A DNA stretch of 64,000 bases. It comes from Pseudomonas deceptionensis. GTDB lineage: Bacteria; Pseudomonadota; Gammaproteobacteria; Pseudomonadales; Pseudomonadaceae. This document shows, piece after piece, positions 1 through 7,525 of the stretch (positions are counted from its first letter, which is position 1; the number at the start of each line of letters is the position of its first letter). The notes under the pieces are model-generated. The model searched no databases, was not told the origin of the DNA, and saw only the letters and a program-made list of their open reading frames with translations. Position numbers and translations under genes: made by a program. Location: positions 3,369,501-3,433,500 of the forward strand of contig NZ_FNUD01000002.1 of the NCBI RefSeq assembly GCF_900106095.1, in the 5' to 3' direction.

Positions 1-342
1 GTTGGTCATGCCTGGCAGGCCGTTGCTGTTGTTGAGCCCGGGCAATGAATTGGCGTGGGGGATGATGATGCGGTTGATCGAAGCACCGGTGCTCACACCG
101 GCAAAGTCACCATCAGTGAGCTCACCGGTTACACCTATCACTTGTGCGGAAGGGTTGGCATTGACGGTGCGCGGATCAGGGTCGGGATGCATGGGCGGGT
201 TGCCCACCGCATAGGGTTGAACCGTACGTGTCACCACGATCTCGCCATTAGGAGCGGCCTGGACGACGCTGCACAAACCCATCAAGGCGCTCAAGCTACA
301 AACTGTCAGCAAATAATGGTTACCGCGATAGAGGTGACGCAT
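1..342 (-). CDS. Secreted protein of unknown function (5' part only)
   Basis: Reading the minus strand from an ATG at 342, an open frame runs to the window edge, so only about the first 114 residues are visible. The N-terminus is a classic signal peptide: charged MRHLYRGNHY, a hydrophobic core and a likely cleavage after VVQA. The mature part is rich in N, P and G (NPPMHPDPDPRTVNANP, then NSLPGLNNSNGLPGMTN) and has no cysteine, so an extracytoplasmic or surface protein is likely. I do not recognise the family. A GGGAG motif lies a few bases before the ATG, and a sigma-54-like promoter lies about 50 bp upstream. The coding start is well supported by signal peptide and RBS; function is unknown. 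Confidence 0.7.
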   Translation of the reverse strand, partial: MRHLYRGNHYLLTVCSLSALMGLCSVVQAAPNGEIVVTRTVQPYAVGNPPMHPDPDPRTVNANPSAQVIGVTGELTDGDFAGVSTGASINRIIIPHANSLPGLNNSNGLPGMTN

Positions 343-393
343 GTTCGTGCTCCCTTTATTCGACGCTGGCCCTAGTCAGCGTATTAAGGAGAG

Positions 394-409
394 AGCAGAA
401 GCTGTGCCA
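394..409 (-). promoter_or_regulatory. Sigma-54 (-24/-12) promoter candidate
   Basis: On the minus strand the sequence reads TGGCACAGCTTCTGCT. It has the invariant GG-N10-GC spacing of RpoN promoters and a perfect TGGCAC -24 element. The -12 element (CTGCT) is one base off the usual TTGCA/T. It lies about 50 bp upstream of the ATG at 342, giving a short leader. Regulation by RpoN is inferred. Confidence 0.55.
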
Positions 410-470
410 CTTCTTGTTTAACCTTTAAAAACAACAGCTGTTGCAACAGTGTCGTTGTGTGCACCGACAA

Positions 471-498
471 GTGTGTCTCAAACGTGAGACGCACACAC
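471..498. promoter_or_regulatory. Inverted repeat, possible enhancer-binding-protein site
   Basis: GTCTCA-AACG-TGAGAC is a perfect 6-bp dyad with a 4-bp spacer, extended outward by GTGT and CACAC. It sits about 75 bp upstream of the sigma-54-like promoter, a typical distance for an activator of sigma-54 RNA polymerase. A separate perfect palindrome, CAACAGCTGTTG, lies at 432-443. The activator is unknown. Confidence 0.4.
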
Positions 499-728
499 AC
501 CCGCTTGAATAAGCCTACGGTCAGGCGGGCACACTGTTTTAATGCTTTATCGGGGCGTGTTTCACGGGCTTTACACTAAACCGGAAAAGGCGTGACCTCA
601 GTGTTTTAGCGGCTTTGGCGCCGAGTGACTGTTTCAGTAATGGACAACTTCAGGGTGCTGAAACCTTTAACTTGCAGGGCGAAAAGTTCAAGGTTTCAAG
701 TGCCATTACTAAAAGACTAATACTTTGT

Positions 729-1265
729 TTATAAGTTTCTTGCGGGGGCAATTAATTGTTTAACCGCTGCAAAAGCCTGTTGCTGTCGAGCCTGCCAATC
801 GCCATTAACCACCTGTACGGGTTGTTGGTGGCGATCGAGCCATTGTGCACTGGCGTTGAAAAACGCCTGACGTTCAGCCAGCGAGGGTTGGCAGCGTTGA
901 CCGTCGGGTGTCCACTCCACGCCCTCGGGCGACAGCAGCAGGTGCAGGTCGTAATGGCGGCTTAGCAGTTCGGCTTCCAACCAGTCAGGGCAGTCGTCAA
1001 ACAGGGTCTGGCTCCACAGCATGTTGCTGAGCAAATGGGTGTCCAGAATCAGCAGCTCGGGCTGTTGGCTCCGTGCCTGATCTTCCCAGTCAAGCTGACC
1101 ACGGGCGATCGCCGGAATGTCTGCCAGGCAGGTGTCCCGAGGGTTTTGTTCGATGAAGTAACGGACGTATTCGCCCACCAGAATGGCGCCGAAGTGCTGC
1201 TGCAATTGCGCAGCCAGCCAGCTTTTACCACTCGACTCCGGCCCTGCCAGTACCAGCACCTTCAT
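729..1265 (-). CDS. NadR-like nucleoside kinase (AAA/P-loop ATPase)
   Basis: This 178-residue P-loop protein has a Walker A motif at residues 8-16 (GPESSGKSW) and a Walker-B-like stretch ELLILDTH. It matches the ribosylnicotinamide kinase domain of NadR without NadR's adenylyltransferase or DNA-binding parts. By family knowledge it would phosphorylate nicotinamide riboside to NMN in the cytoplasm, trapping the substrate brought in by the transporter next door. Its ATG overlaps the stop codon of the upstream pnuC-like gene (ATGA at 1262-1265), which implies translational coupling and supports a joint NAD salvage role. Substrate choice is inferred from context; another nucleoside cannot be excluded. 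Confidence 0.8.
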   Translation of the reverse strand: MKVLVLAGPESSGKSWLAAQLQQHFGAILVGEYVRYFIEQNPRDTCLADIPAIARGQLDWEDQARSQQPELLILDTHLLSNMLWSQTLFDDCPDWLEAELLSRHYDLHLLLSPEGVEWTPDGQRCQPSLAERQAFFNASAQWLDRHQQPVQVVNGDWQARQQQAFAAVKQLIAPARNL

Positions 1266-1825
1266 GTGCGCAGCGCCGGGTCGCGGTGCCAGTCACGCCA
1301 GCCTTGAATGGCGATGATCGCGAACAGGGCGTACAGGCCCGCCGTCCCGTACAGATCCTGGTAAGCAAAGAAACCGATATAGAGCACGTCGATCACACAC
1401 CACAGTGCCCAGCACTGCAGGCGTTTTTGGGCCATCCACACTTGGGCGACCAGGCTGAAAGCGGTCAGCGCTGCATCCTGCCAAGGGAACTGGGAGTCGG
1501 TCCAGTGCGCCATCGAGGCGCCCAATGCCAGGCTGCCCACGGCGCCGATAACCAGACCCAACCCCACGTGCAGGGATCTTAACCGGGTTACGACGCGGCC
1601 TTCATGTTGCTCGCCTGCGCGGGTCCACTGCCACCAGCCATAGACTTGCAGCAGGGCAAAAAACACTTGCAGCAACATGCCGGAGTACAGCTTGAGGCCG
1701 AAAAAAATCCAGCTATAAAGCAGCACCATCACCAGACCAATGGGCCAGCACCAAGGGTTCTGCTTGACCGTCAACCAGACGGCTATCACGCCGAGTGCGG
1801 CGGCAAACAGTTCGAGCCCTGACAT
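1262..1825 (-). CDS. pnuC: PnuC-type nicotinamide riboside transporter
   Basis: A 187-residue polytopic membrane protein of the PnuC family. The N-terminus MSGLELFAAALGVIAVWLTV is followed by the aromatic-rich helices typical of the family (QNPWCWPIG, QVYGWWQW, QRLQCWALWCVIDV). PnuC proteins have about seven helices and facilitate diffusion of an unphosphorylated vitamin precursor that a kinase then traps. The ATG at 1825 was chosen over the longer frame because AAGGA precedes it by 7 nt and the added 41 residues are hydrophilic and unlike the family. The stop overlaps the kinase start, making a two-gene salvage operon. A thiamine-type substrate (PnuT) is less likely given the NadR-like partner. 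Confidence 0.85.
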   Translation of the reverse strand: MSGLELFAAALGVIAVWLTVKQNPWCWPIGLVMVLLYSWIFFGLKLYSGMLLQVFFALLQVYGWWQWTRAGEQHEGRVVTRLRSLHVGLGLVIGAVGSLALGASMAHWTDSQFPWQDAALTAFSLVAQVWMAQKRLQCWALWCVIDVLYIGFFAYQDLYGTAGLYALFAIIAIQGWRDWHRDPALRT

Positions 1826-2040
1826 TGGGATTCCTTGGATGAGAGTGAAGGGCGGGGATTGTACCTGCAGCGGGGATGGTTGTGGGTTTGATAGGCCGCA
1901 GTGTGAGGCTGCGTCCGGCTGCGCAGCAGTCGTAAAGTCTGCTTCCATGGTTAAACAGACATATTGTGTATTCCGGTTTTGCGACCGCTGCGTCGCAGTG
2001 GCTCACCAACTCGAACGCAGGTTCGTTCCACTCCTAGCGT

Positions 2041-2343
2041 TTACTGTCGTGAAAACCAGCGTTTTCGTTCCCATTCAGCCGGAAATGTAGAGATATGGAC
2101 AAATATCATAACAAGGGATAACCAACCCATTACGGCATTATCGACATGCCCCATAAATGGTAAAGTGCTGTCTCGCACAAAAAAATTGTGAATGGTCGCA
2201 CACAGTACGTTGTAGCTCCCAACCCCCCAGAACTTAAAAGCGGAATAACGACGACCTGACCACGCGTAGTACGCCCAAAAGGAAGGCCAGTATAAAAGCA
2301 CCGTTATAAGTATAAAGACGGGATAAAAAATAAAGTTACTCAT
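2041..2343 (-). CDS. Small membrane protein, candidate immunity protein
   Basis: This 100-residue protein opens with a hydrophobic helix (MSNFIFYPVFILITVLLYWP), has a second around LCATIHNFFV and a third at MGWLSLVMIFVHISTF, and ends in a charged tail (EWERKRWFSRQ). I do not recognise the family. The start codon overlaps the stop of the DUF4225-like gene (TAATG at 2345-2341) and has no Shine-Dalgarno of its own, so translation probably depends on coupling. A small polytopic protein following an Hcp/toxin-like pair is the usual position for a T6SS immunity protein. That role is inference only. The gene is more AT-rich than its neighbours. Confidence 0.6.
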   Translation of the reverse strand: MSNFIFYPVFILITVLLYWPSFWAYYAWSGRRYSAFKFWGVGSYNVLCATIHNFFVRDSTLPFMGHVDNAVMGWLSLVMIFVHISTFPAEWERKRWFSRQ

Positions 2344-3059
2344 TAAGGCGTGTCACACGCGCCATACACAGTGCTTGCAGTTATAACGTCCGCAAATCTA
2401 TCGAAGAAGAACCCTCTGCGCGTAGCGACCTTATACCCTCTCACATAGTCCGTCTTCACATACCTGAACAAACGCCAGGCATCGGGCTTTAATACCATTT
2501 TGCCAATGCCGTAGGCTGACGAACTCAAGTCAACCACCCCATAAGCAACATCGGCTTCACAATTACCTTTGCCCAGCATTCCAGAAGCGGCGCGATAACC
2601 GGTTCTAAGTGGCCCCACGGTATCGGAACGGTTTTTGACAAGGTTATGAACGCTTTCATAGCTGTTGTTAGCGCCGTTGAGCATCATGGGCACGCCCGCA
2701 AATAGACACAGCGTACCCATCGAGGCGTAGCAAATACCTGCCCCCGCAGCAAACTGAAGTGCTCCCGAAATAACGCTTGCTCCTCTTAAGGCAACCTCTC
2801 TAGCCTGGATAAGCAAACTGTTTTGCTCATCCTTAAGTGCTTTCAATCCCTCTTCAGGGGTCTTTTTCCCCTGCGACACATCATTAACAATGCTTTTGGC
2901 GTAATAAGCGACTTCGCGGTTGAATTGCAAACGCAGCGTGCCGTCTTTGATGTGTCTAACACCTAATGTGCTGGCTTGGCTGCCAAGTTTTGCAGCGGCC
3001 GCACTGACCATCCAGTAATCACAGCTACTAGGTATGCAAGGTTCGTTAGCTGATTTCAT
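2343..3059 (-). CDS. DUF4225-like protein, candidate T6SS effector
   Basis: This 238-residue protein resembles the DUF4225 family (EVAYYAKSIVNDVSQGKKTP near residue 50, then a long Gly/Ala-rich hydrophobic stretch around 95-130 such as GALQFAAGAGICYASMG). The N-half looks helical and amphipathic. The central hydrophobic hairpin recalls pore-forming or membrane-inserting toxins. No catalytic motif is visible. The ATG overlaps the hcp stop (ATGA at 3056-3059), and its own stop overlaps the next start, so the three genes are one translational unit. The assignment as an Hcp-dependent effector is inferred from synteny; the biochemical activity of the family is not something I can state. Confidence 0.65.
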   Translation of the reverse strand: MKSANEPCIPSSCDYWMVSAAAAKLGSQASTLGVRHIKDGTLRLQFNREVAYYAKSIVNDVSQGKKTPEEGLKALKDEQNSLLIQAREVALRGASVISGALQFAAGAGICYASMGTLCLFAGVPMMLNGANNSYESVHNLVKNRSDTVGPLRTGYRAASGMLGKGNCEADVAYGVVDLSSSAYGIGKMVLKPDAWRLFRYVKTDYVRGYKVATRRGFFFDRFADVITASTVYGACDTP

Positions 3060-3541
3060 TCGTCATTTCCCCACGTGCTGTAGCCGCTGGTGCCAGCTAT
3101 GTGGTGGGTCCACGTGATATCTCGATAACGGATGGCTATGTGTTCTTGTGGTTCGGCGTCGTTCTGCAAAATCGCGTGAGGCATTTCAAGTGTTAGATCA
3201 GCAATAACCCCGCCATTGATCGAAACTGAATAGAACTTTTCCTGTAGGCCAAAAGAAGAGACACGATAGAAGTTGATTGTGCACTTTATCTCTTCTCTGG
3301 ATGAGAGTGCTTGAGCGAGGAGCGGAGAGGCTTTATCAACGTTTTTGGTAATAAAAATTGGACGATGTGTTGGCTTGTTAATATTGCCGATATTGACCAT
3401 GTTGTGAGTGTAAGACAGCACCATTATTTCGTCGGTATGCCCTGACTGACACTTGTTGCCAATAGAGTCTTGGCTTGAGCAGCCAGCTGAAATCAAACCT
3501 TGAGCGTTGCCTGCAATAGTCATGTATCCGTGGGTAGCCAT
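3056..3541 (-). CDS. hcp: Hcp family type VI secretion tube protein
   Basis: This 161-residue protein has hallmark Hcp sequences: MATHGYMTIAGNAQGLISAG, then DEIMVLSYTHNM, FITKNVDKASPLLAQAL and the C-terminal RYRDITWTHH. Hcp forms hexameric rings stacked into the T6SS inner tube and also chaperones small effectors in its lumen. The ATG at 3541 was chosen over a longer frame to 3667 because AGGAG lies 8 nt upstream and MATHGYMTI is the family N-terminus. No other T6SS structural gene is in the window, so this is an orphan hcp heading a cassette with a candidate effector and immunity gene. A GC-rich hairpin lies in its leader. Confidence 0.92.
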   Translation of the reverse strand: MATHGYMTIAGNAQGLISAGCSSQDSIGNKCQSGHTDEIMVLSYTHNMVNIGNINKPTHRPIFITKNVDKASPLLAQALSSREEIKCTINFYRVSSFGLQEKFYSVSINGGVIADLTLEMPHAILQNDAEPQEHIAIRYRDITWTHHIAGTSGYSTWGNDE

Positions 3542-3563
3542 GTATGCAACTCCTGATTGCCAG

Positions 3564-3595
3564 CCCGGTAGTCTAAAGTGCAGAAGACTGCCGGG
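3564..3595 (-). promoter_or_regulatory. Hairpin in the hcp 5' leader
   Basis: Arms CCCGGTAGTCT (3564-3574) and AGACTGCCGGG (3585-3595) form an 11-bp stem with one G-T pair and a 10-nt loop. The stem ends about 22 nt before the hcp ATG, just upstream of the AGGAG. It could affect transcript stability or translation, or mark a recombination boundary of the cassette. Function is not known. Confidence 0.45.
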
Positions 3596-3733
3596 TCGTA
3601 GGAGGCATCTGAAAGGTACGCAAGATGTGTCTAGATTGGGCACTTGCAGTACTGGTCCAACTCTCAAGCAGGTGGGTACTCTGCGCGACGAGATTTTGCG
3701 TTTTGTCTCGACAGCCGTTACCCACCCCAGTGA

Positions 3734-5341
3734 TCAACGCATATGCAGCAACACGTAATCGTTTTTATCGAAGCGGCCACTGAGTGCCGGTGCGATGTTG
3801 CCCAGTTCACTGCCTTGCAGGGCCTCGTAATCCTTGCGGTCCATGACGATCCAGACCGGGGCTGGCAATGCGCTCAGCTCTGCTGGCGATTGCGTGAACA
3901 GCGGTAGCAGGTCGCGGTTCACGTTGACCATGAACTTGATGGCCTTGGCGTCTTTGCCCATGCCGTGCAGTACCAGCGGTGCCGGTGCCTGGTCGATCAA
4001 CTGCATGGTTTTTTGAGTGAATGCGCGGGTGTCGTACAGGCTGCGTTCGGCCGGTTCATACACCATGATGTAGCTGCTCCACAGCGCCAGAACCGCACAC
4101 GCCGCCAACCCGGCCATGCGCCATTGGGCTTTGAAGAGCAAGCCCACAGCCAGCAGCTGCAGAACCGCCAGCACCATGAAAGTGCCGTTCAATGCAGGCA
4201 GTTGCTCGCCAAAACGCGAGCGGGCAACCAGTAACCCGGCAATCAACAAGCCCGGCAACAGCAGAAAGATGCCTTGAATGAAGCCGCGTAAAACGCCAAA
4301 CACCCGGCCCTGCATCACTTGAAACGGATACGCTGCAATGATCGCGACCATTGGCATCATGGGCAGCAGGTATCGGGCTTTCTTGGCTTGAGGAATCGAC
4401 AGACCGATCATCACCACCAGAGCGGCTGCAACGCAGTATTTGACCAGTTGCAGGGCCGGCCCGGACTGTTTGCGCCCGGCAACCAGGATCGCCACCAGCA
4501 CGGCGATCGCCAGCGGGTAAGCCAGCGCATAGTTGCCCATGGAGCTGGTGAAGTAATACAGCACGCTGCTTGCGCCTTCGGTGCCGTCCATGCGCCCGGT
4601 CACCTGCATGCGGATCACTTCATGGACAAAGTCTTCGCCACCACTGATCCAGGCCAGCATCAGCAACGTGCCGATGCACAGCACCAGCAGAACCAGAGCC
4701 TGGAGCCCGAAGGTGATCAGTCGGCGCCACTGGCCGTTAAGCAGGTAGAAACTGCAGACAATACCGGTAGGGATCACCAGGCCGATCGGGCCGCGAATGG
4801 CAAACCCCAGTACCAGCAGGGCCAGGAGCAAGAAGTACCGGCGAGGCGCTCCGAAGTGCTCGTGGGAGTAGGCCAGATAGAATGCGCTGAAGCTCACGGC
4901 TGCGAGCATTTGGTCCAGCGAAACAGCTCGGGTTTCAGTTACAAAGGTCATGCTCAGCAACAGCAAGGCCACGCTGACCAGGGCCCAGGTGCTCGATTGC
5001 GGTGCGATCAGGCGATACATCAAGGTGACCAGTGTGGCGCTGGCAAATGCAGTGGGCAGCCATGCGGTCAGGCTGGTGACCTTGCCGAGGGGCAGCGACA
5101 GTAACCAGGTCAGCACGGTCGAGGTTGCGCTGTAGTCAGCGTAGGGCTGGCCATAGGTGGTCGGAAAGAAACCGGGGCCGTGGCGCATCATCTCGTTGGC
5201 AAACATGACAAAGCGCGAATCAAAGCCGATCGCTGCCTCTTGATGATTGCCCAGGATAAACAGCACTAATGCCAGTGCCCCCAGAATCAGGGAATGCCTG
5301 CGCTGTGTCAGCAAGGCTATGCGGTTGAAGTCGGCAGGCAT
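3734..5341 (-). CDS. Family 39 (PMT/ArnT-like) membrane glycosyltransferase
   Basis: This 535-residue protein has roughly a dozen membrane helices and a soluble C-terminal part. The first periplasmic loop carries GFDSRFVMFANEMMRHGPGFFP, a diverged form of the ArnT/PMT donor loop where an acidic residue sits. Family members transfer sugars from polyprenyl phosphate carriers to lipid A, glycans or proteins on the periplasmic face. It lies directly after ugd of the arn operon but is separated by a strong terminator, and AAGGAG lies 7 nt before its ATG, so it may be transcribed independently or by read-through. It is clearly distinct from both ArnT proteins of this window; the substrate is unknown. 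Confidence 0.75.
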   Translation of the reverse strand: MPADFNRIALLTQRRHSLILGALALVLFILGNHQEAAIGFDSRFVMFANEMMRHGPGFFPTTYGQPYADYSATSTVLTWLLSLPLGKVTSLTAWLPTAFASATLVTLMYRLIAPQSSTWALVSVALLLLSMTFVTETRAVSLDQMLAAVSFSAFYLAYSHEHFGAPRRYFLLLALLVLGFAIRGPIGLVIPTGIVCSFYLLNGQWRRLITFGLQALVLLVLCIGTLLMLAWISGGEDFVHEVIRMQVTGRMDGTEGASSVLYYFTSSMGNYALAYPLAIAVLVAILVAGRKQSGPALQLVKYCVAAALVVMIGLSIPQAKKARYLLPMMPMVAIIAAYPFQVMQGRVFGVLRGFIQGIFLLLPGLLIAGLLVARSRFGEQLPALNGTFMVLAVLQLLAVGLLFKAQWRMAGLAACAVLALWSSYIMVYEPAERSLYDTRAFTQKTMQLIDQAPAPLVLHGMGKDAKAIKFMVNVNRDLLPLFTQSPAELSALPAPVWIVMDRKDYEALQGSELGNIAPALSGRFDKNDYVLLHMR

Positions 5342-5370
5342 GTCGAGTCTCCTTGACTCAATCTACGAAC

Positions 5371-5404
5371 AAAAAAAACGCCGCCATTGTTGCCAATGGC
5401 GGCG
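5371..5404 (-). terminator. Rho-independent terminator after ugd
   Basis: On the minus strand a perfect 11-bp stem (CGCCGCCATTG with CAATGGCGGCG, 4-nt loop) is followed by eight T residues. It lies 12 bp past the ugd stop, closing the arn operon before the family 39 glycosyltransferase gene. Confidence 0.92.
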
Positions 5405-5415
5405 TGATTACCCAA

Positions 5416-6780
5416 TCAAACGGCCGTTGCGCCCTGGGACACCGGCAGGTTGCACGATTCCCCCCGGCCCATCGGGAAGTACTGCAAGCCGATGCGCGCC
5501 AGGCGCTCACCTTCATACAGGTTGCGGCCATCGAAAATTACCGGGGTCTTGAGGCGCTGCTTGATCAGGTCAAAGTCAGGGGCCTTGAATTGCTGCCACT
5601 CGGTACACACGATCAAGGCGTCCGCACCGTTGAGCGTCGATTCCGGCGTGCCCATCAGGCTCAGGCGCGGTTCGTCACCGTACAGGCGCTGGGTTTCCTG
5701 CATGGCTTCGGGGTCAAAGGCGCGTACGTCGGCGCCCGCGGCCCACAAGGCTTGCATCAATACACGGCTTGGCGCATCGCGCATGTCATCGGTATTGGGC
5801 TTGAACGCCAGGCCCCACAGGGCAAAGGTCTTGCCTTTAAGATCGCCCTTGAAGAACGCATTGATACGGTCAAACAACTTGTGTTTCTGACGTTCGTTGA
5901 TGGCTTCGACAGCTTGCAGCAGGTCGCTTGAGCAATTGACCTGCTGGGCACTGTGGATCAGCGCGCGCATGTCTTTGGGGAAGCACGAACCGCCATAGCC
6001 GCAGCCAGGGTAAATGAAGTGGTAGCCAATACGGGTGTCGGCGCCGATGCCCAGGCGAACGGCTTCGATGTCGGCTCCCAGATGCTCGGCCAGCTCGGCG
6101 ATCTGGTTGATAAAGCTGATCTTGGTCGCCAGCATGCAGTTGGCGGCGTACTTGGTCAGTTCGGCGCTGCGCAGGTCCATGAAAATGATGCGGTCATGGT
6201 TGCGGTTGAAGGGCGCGTAAAGGTCACGCATGACTTCGCGCACTTCTTCACGGGCGCAGCCGATGATGATGCGGTCCGGGCGACGGCAATCGCTGACCGC
6301 CGAACCTTCCTTGAGAAATTCGGGGTTCGAGACCACGTCGAATTGCAGGGTGCGCCCAGTTTGGTCCAGGGCCTTGTTGATATGGGCGGTCAGCGCGTCA
6401 CCGGTGCCAACCGGTACGGTGGATTTCTCGACCAAAATCAGTGGTTCCTTGCGGTGGCGGGCAACCGCGTCACCTACAGAGAACACCTGGCCCAGGTCTG
6501 CCGAGCCGTCTTCGCTGGGCGGAGTGCCGACGGCGATGAACAGGACCTGGCCGTGCTCGATGGCGAGCTTTTCATCGCTGGTAAAGCGCAGGCGGTTGCT
6601 CTCAAGGTTTTCACGCACCAGGCTGGAAAGCCCGGGTTCAAAAATGCTCACGTGACCTTGCTGCAGCAATTCGACCTTCTTCTGGTCAATGTCCATGCAG
6701 ATCACATCGTGGCCGACTTCCGCCAGTACCGTCGCCTGCACCAGGCCAACATAACCACTACCAATTACACTGATTTTCAT
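5416..6780 (-). CDS. ugd: UDP-glucose 6-dehydrogenase
   Basis: This 454-residue enzyme oxidises UDP-glucose to UDP-glucuronate in the cytoplasm, the precursor for Ara4N. The N-terminal NAD-binding Rossmann motif is [14 protein letters not shown] (residues 1-14). The catalytic cysteine lies in [16 protein letters not shown] near residue 260, and the C-terminal UDP-binding domain carries [18 protein letters not shown]. Length and motifs are full. It overlaps arnF by 4 nt (ATGA at 6777-6780) and is the last gene of the arn operon, as in P. aeruginosa, where ugd follows arnF. Its product feeds ArnA, encoded in the same operon. Confidence 0.95.
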   Translation of the reverse strand: MKISVIGSGYVGLVQATVLAEVGHDVICMDIDQKKVELLQQGHVSIFEPGLSSLVRENLESNRLRFTSDEKLAIEHGQVLFIAVGTPPSEDGSADLGQVFSVGDAVARHRKEPLILVEKSTVPVGTGDALTAHINKALDQTGRTLQFDVVSNPEFLKEGSAVSDCRRPDRIIIGCAREEVREVMRDLYAPFNRNHDRIIFMDLRSAELTKYAANCMLATKISFINQIAELAEHLGADIEAVRLGIGADTRIGYHFIYPGCGYGGSCFPKDMRALIHSAQQVNCSSDLLQAVEAINERQKHKLFDRINAFFKGDLKGKTFALWGLAFKPNTDDMRDAPSRVLMQALWAAGADVRAFDPEAMQETQRLYGDEPRLSLMGTPESTLNGADALIVCTEWQQFKAPDFDLIKQRLKTPVIFDGRNLYEGERLARIGLQYFPMGRGESCNLPVSQGATAV

Positions 6781-7184
6781 GCGCAGTTCCTGGAACTTGG
6801 GGTACGTCGAGAGTTGATCGTAAGCACCCCCAGAATGACCAAGGTCACACCAAGGGTTTTTGAAAGCGTGAAGCTTTCATGGAAAATCGGCAGGCTGGCA
6901 GCCAGCAAATACACCAGCGCGTAGCTGATGCTCAGCAGCGAGTACGCCCGGCCCAGCGGCAAGTCGCGCAGGGCCAGCAGCCAGCACAGCATCGACAGTG
7001 CGTAGGCGACGATTGCGCCAAACACCACGCCCAGCGCGATGAGCGATACATCACCCTGACTGATTGCGGTCAGCCATTGAGATGGCTGCGGCAAGCGCGT
7101 CATGCTCCAGCGCATACCCAGTTGGGCACCGCTGACCAGCAGCACGCTGCCTGAGGCAAAGGCAAATCCACGGCGCAGGTTCAT
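6777..7184 (-). CDS. arnF: ArnF subunit of undecaprenyl-phosphate-Ara4N flippase
   Basis: This 135-residue EamA/SMR-like protein has four membrane helices (for example [17 protein letters not shown] and [13 protein letters not shown]). With ArnE it is thought to flip undecaprenyl-phosphate-Ara4N to the periplasmic face. The ATG at 7184 was chosen because it overlaps the arnE stop in an ATGA (7181-7184), as at the other junctions of this operon; the longer frame adds an Arg-rich, non-family extension. It is followed by ugd, also with a 4-nt overlap. Confidence 0.88.
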   Translation of the reverse strand: MNLRRGFAFASGSVLLVSGAQLGMRWSMTRLPQPSQWLTAISQGDVSLIALGVVFGAIVAYALSMLCWLLALRDLPLGRAYSLLSISYALVYLLAASLPIFHESFTLSKTLGVTLVILGVLTINSRRTPSSRNCA

Positions 7185-7525
7185 GCGTGTTGTCCCAGCA
7201 AAACCACCCCGGCAATCACCAACCCGACGCCCAACCAATGGCGCAGGTCGATGGCTTCTTTAAACAGGTAGCGGGCCACCAGGGTGATCAGTACAAAATT
7301 GAGGCTGAGCATCGGGTAAGCAATCCCGACCTCCAGCCGTTGCAACACCAGCAACCACACCAGCAAACCCAGGCCAAGGCACAGCAGTGCCAGCCACAAC
7401 CAGGGCGAACGCAGTTTTTGCGCCACCCCGGTGTCGATCCCGCGCCAGCTCTCGACCGCGTATTTCTGGGCGATCTGGCCGGCACAGGTCAGCAGGCAAG
7501 CCAGCAGCAGGAGTGTCAGGGTCAT
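7181..7525 (-). CDS. arnE: ArnE subunit of undecaprenyl-phosphate-Ara4N flippase
   Basis: A 114-residue small multidrug resistance-like protein with four helices (start [21 protein letters not shown], end [17 protein letters not shown]). It pairs with ArnF as a heteromeric flippase for the Ara4N lipid donor. It overlaps arnT upstream (ATGA at 7522-7525) and arnF downstream by 4 nt, implying tightly coupled translation of two membrane subunits in fixed ratio. Length is normal for the family. Confidence 0.9.
   Translation of the reverse strand: MTLTLLLLACLLTCAGQIAQKYAVESWRGIDTGVAQKLRSPWLWLALLCLGLGLLVWLLVLQRLEVGIAYPMLSLNFVLITLVARYLFKEAIDLRHWLGVGLVIAGVVLLGQHA

Larger units (their letters stand above)
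343..728. other. Intergenic region between the secreted protein gene and the kinase gene
   Basis: No convincing coding frame is present in these 386 bp. The half nearest 342 holds the sigma-54-like promoter and two dyads described separately. The rest, up to the 3' end of the kinase gene at 729, shows no clear terminator or repeat. Confidence 0.5.

Noticed and set aside
4319..5104. 261-codon plus-strand frame
   Set aside because: Antisense to the family 39 glycosyltransferase gene; Gln/His/Gly-rich sequence typical of a shadow of a membrane protein gene.
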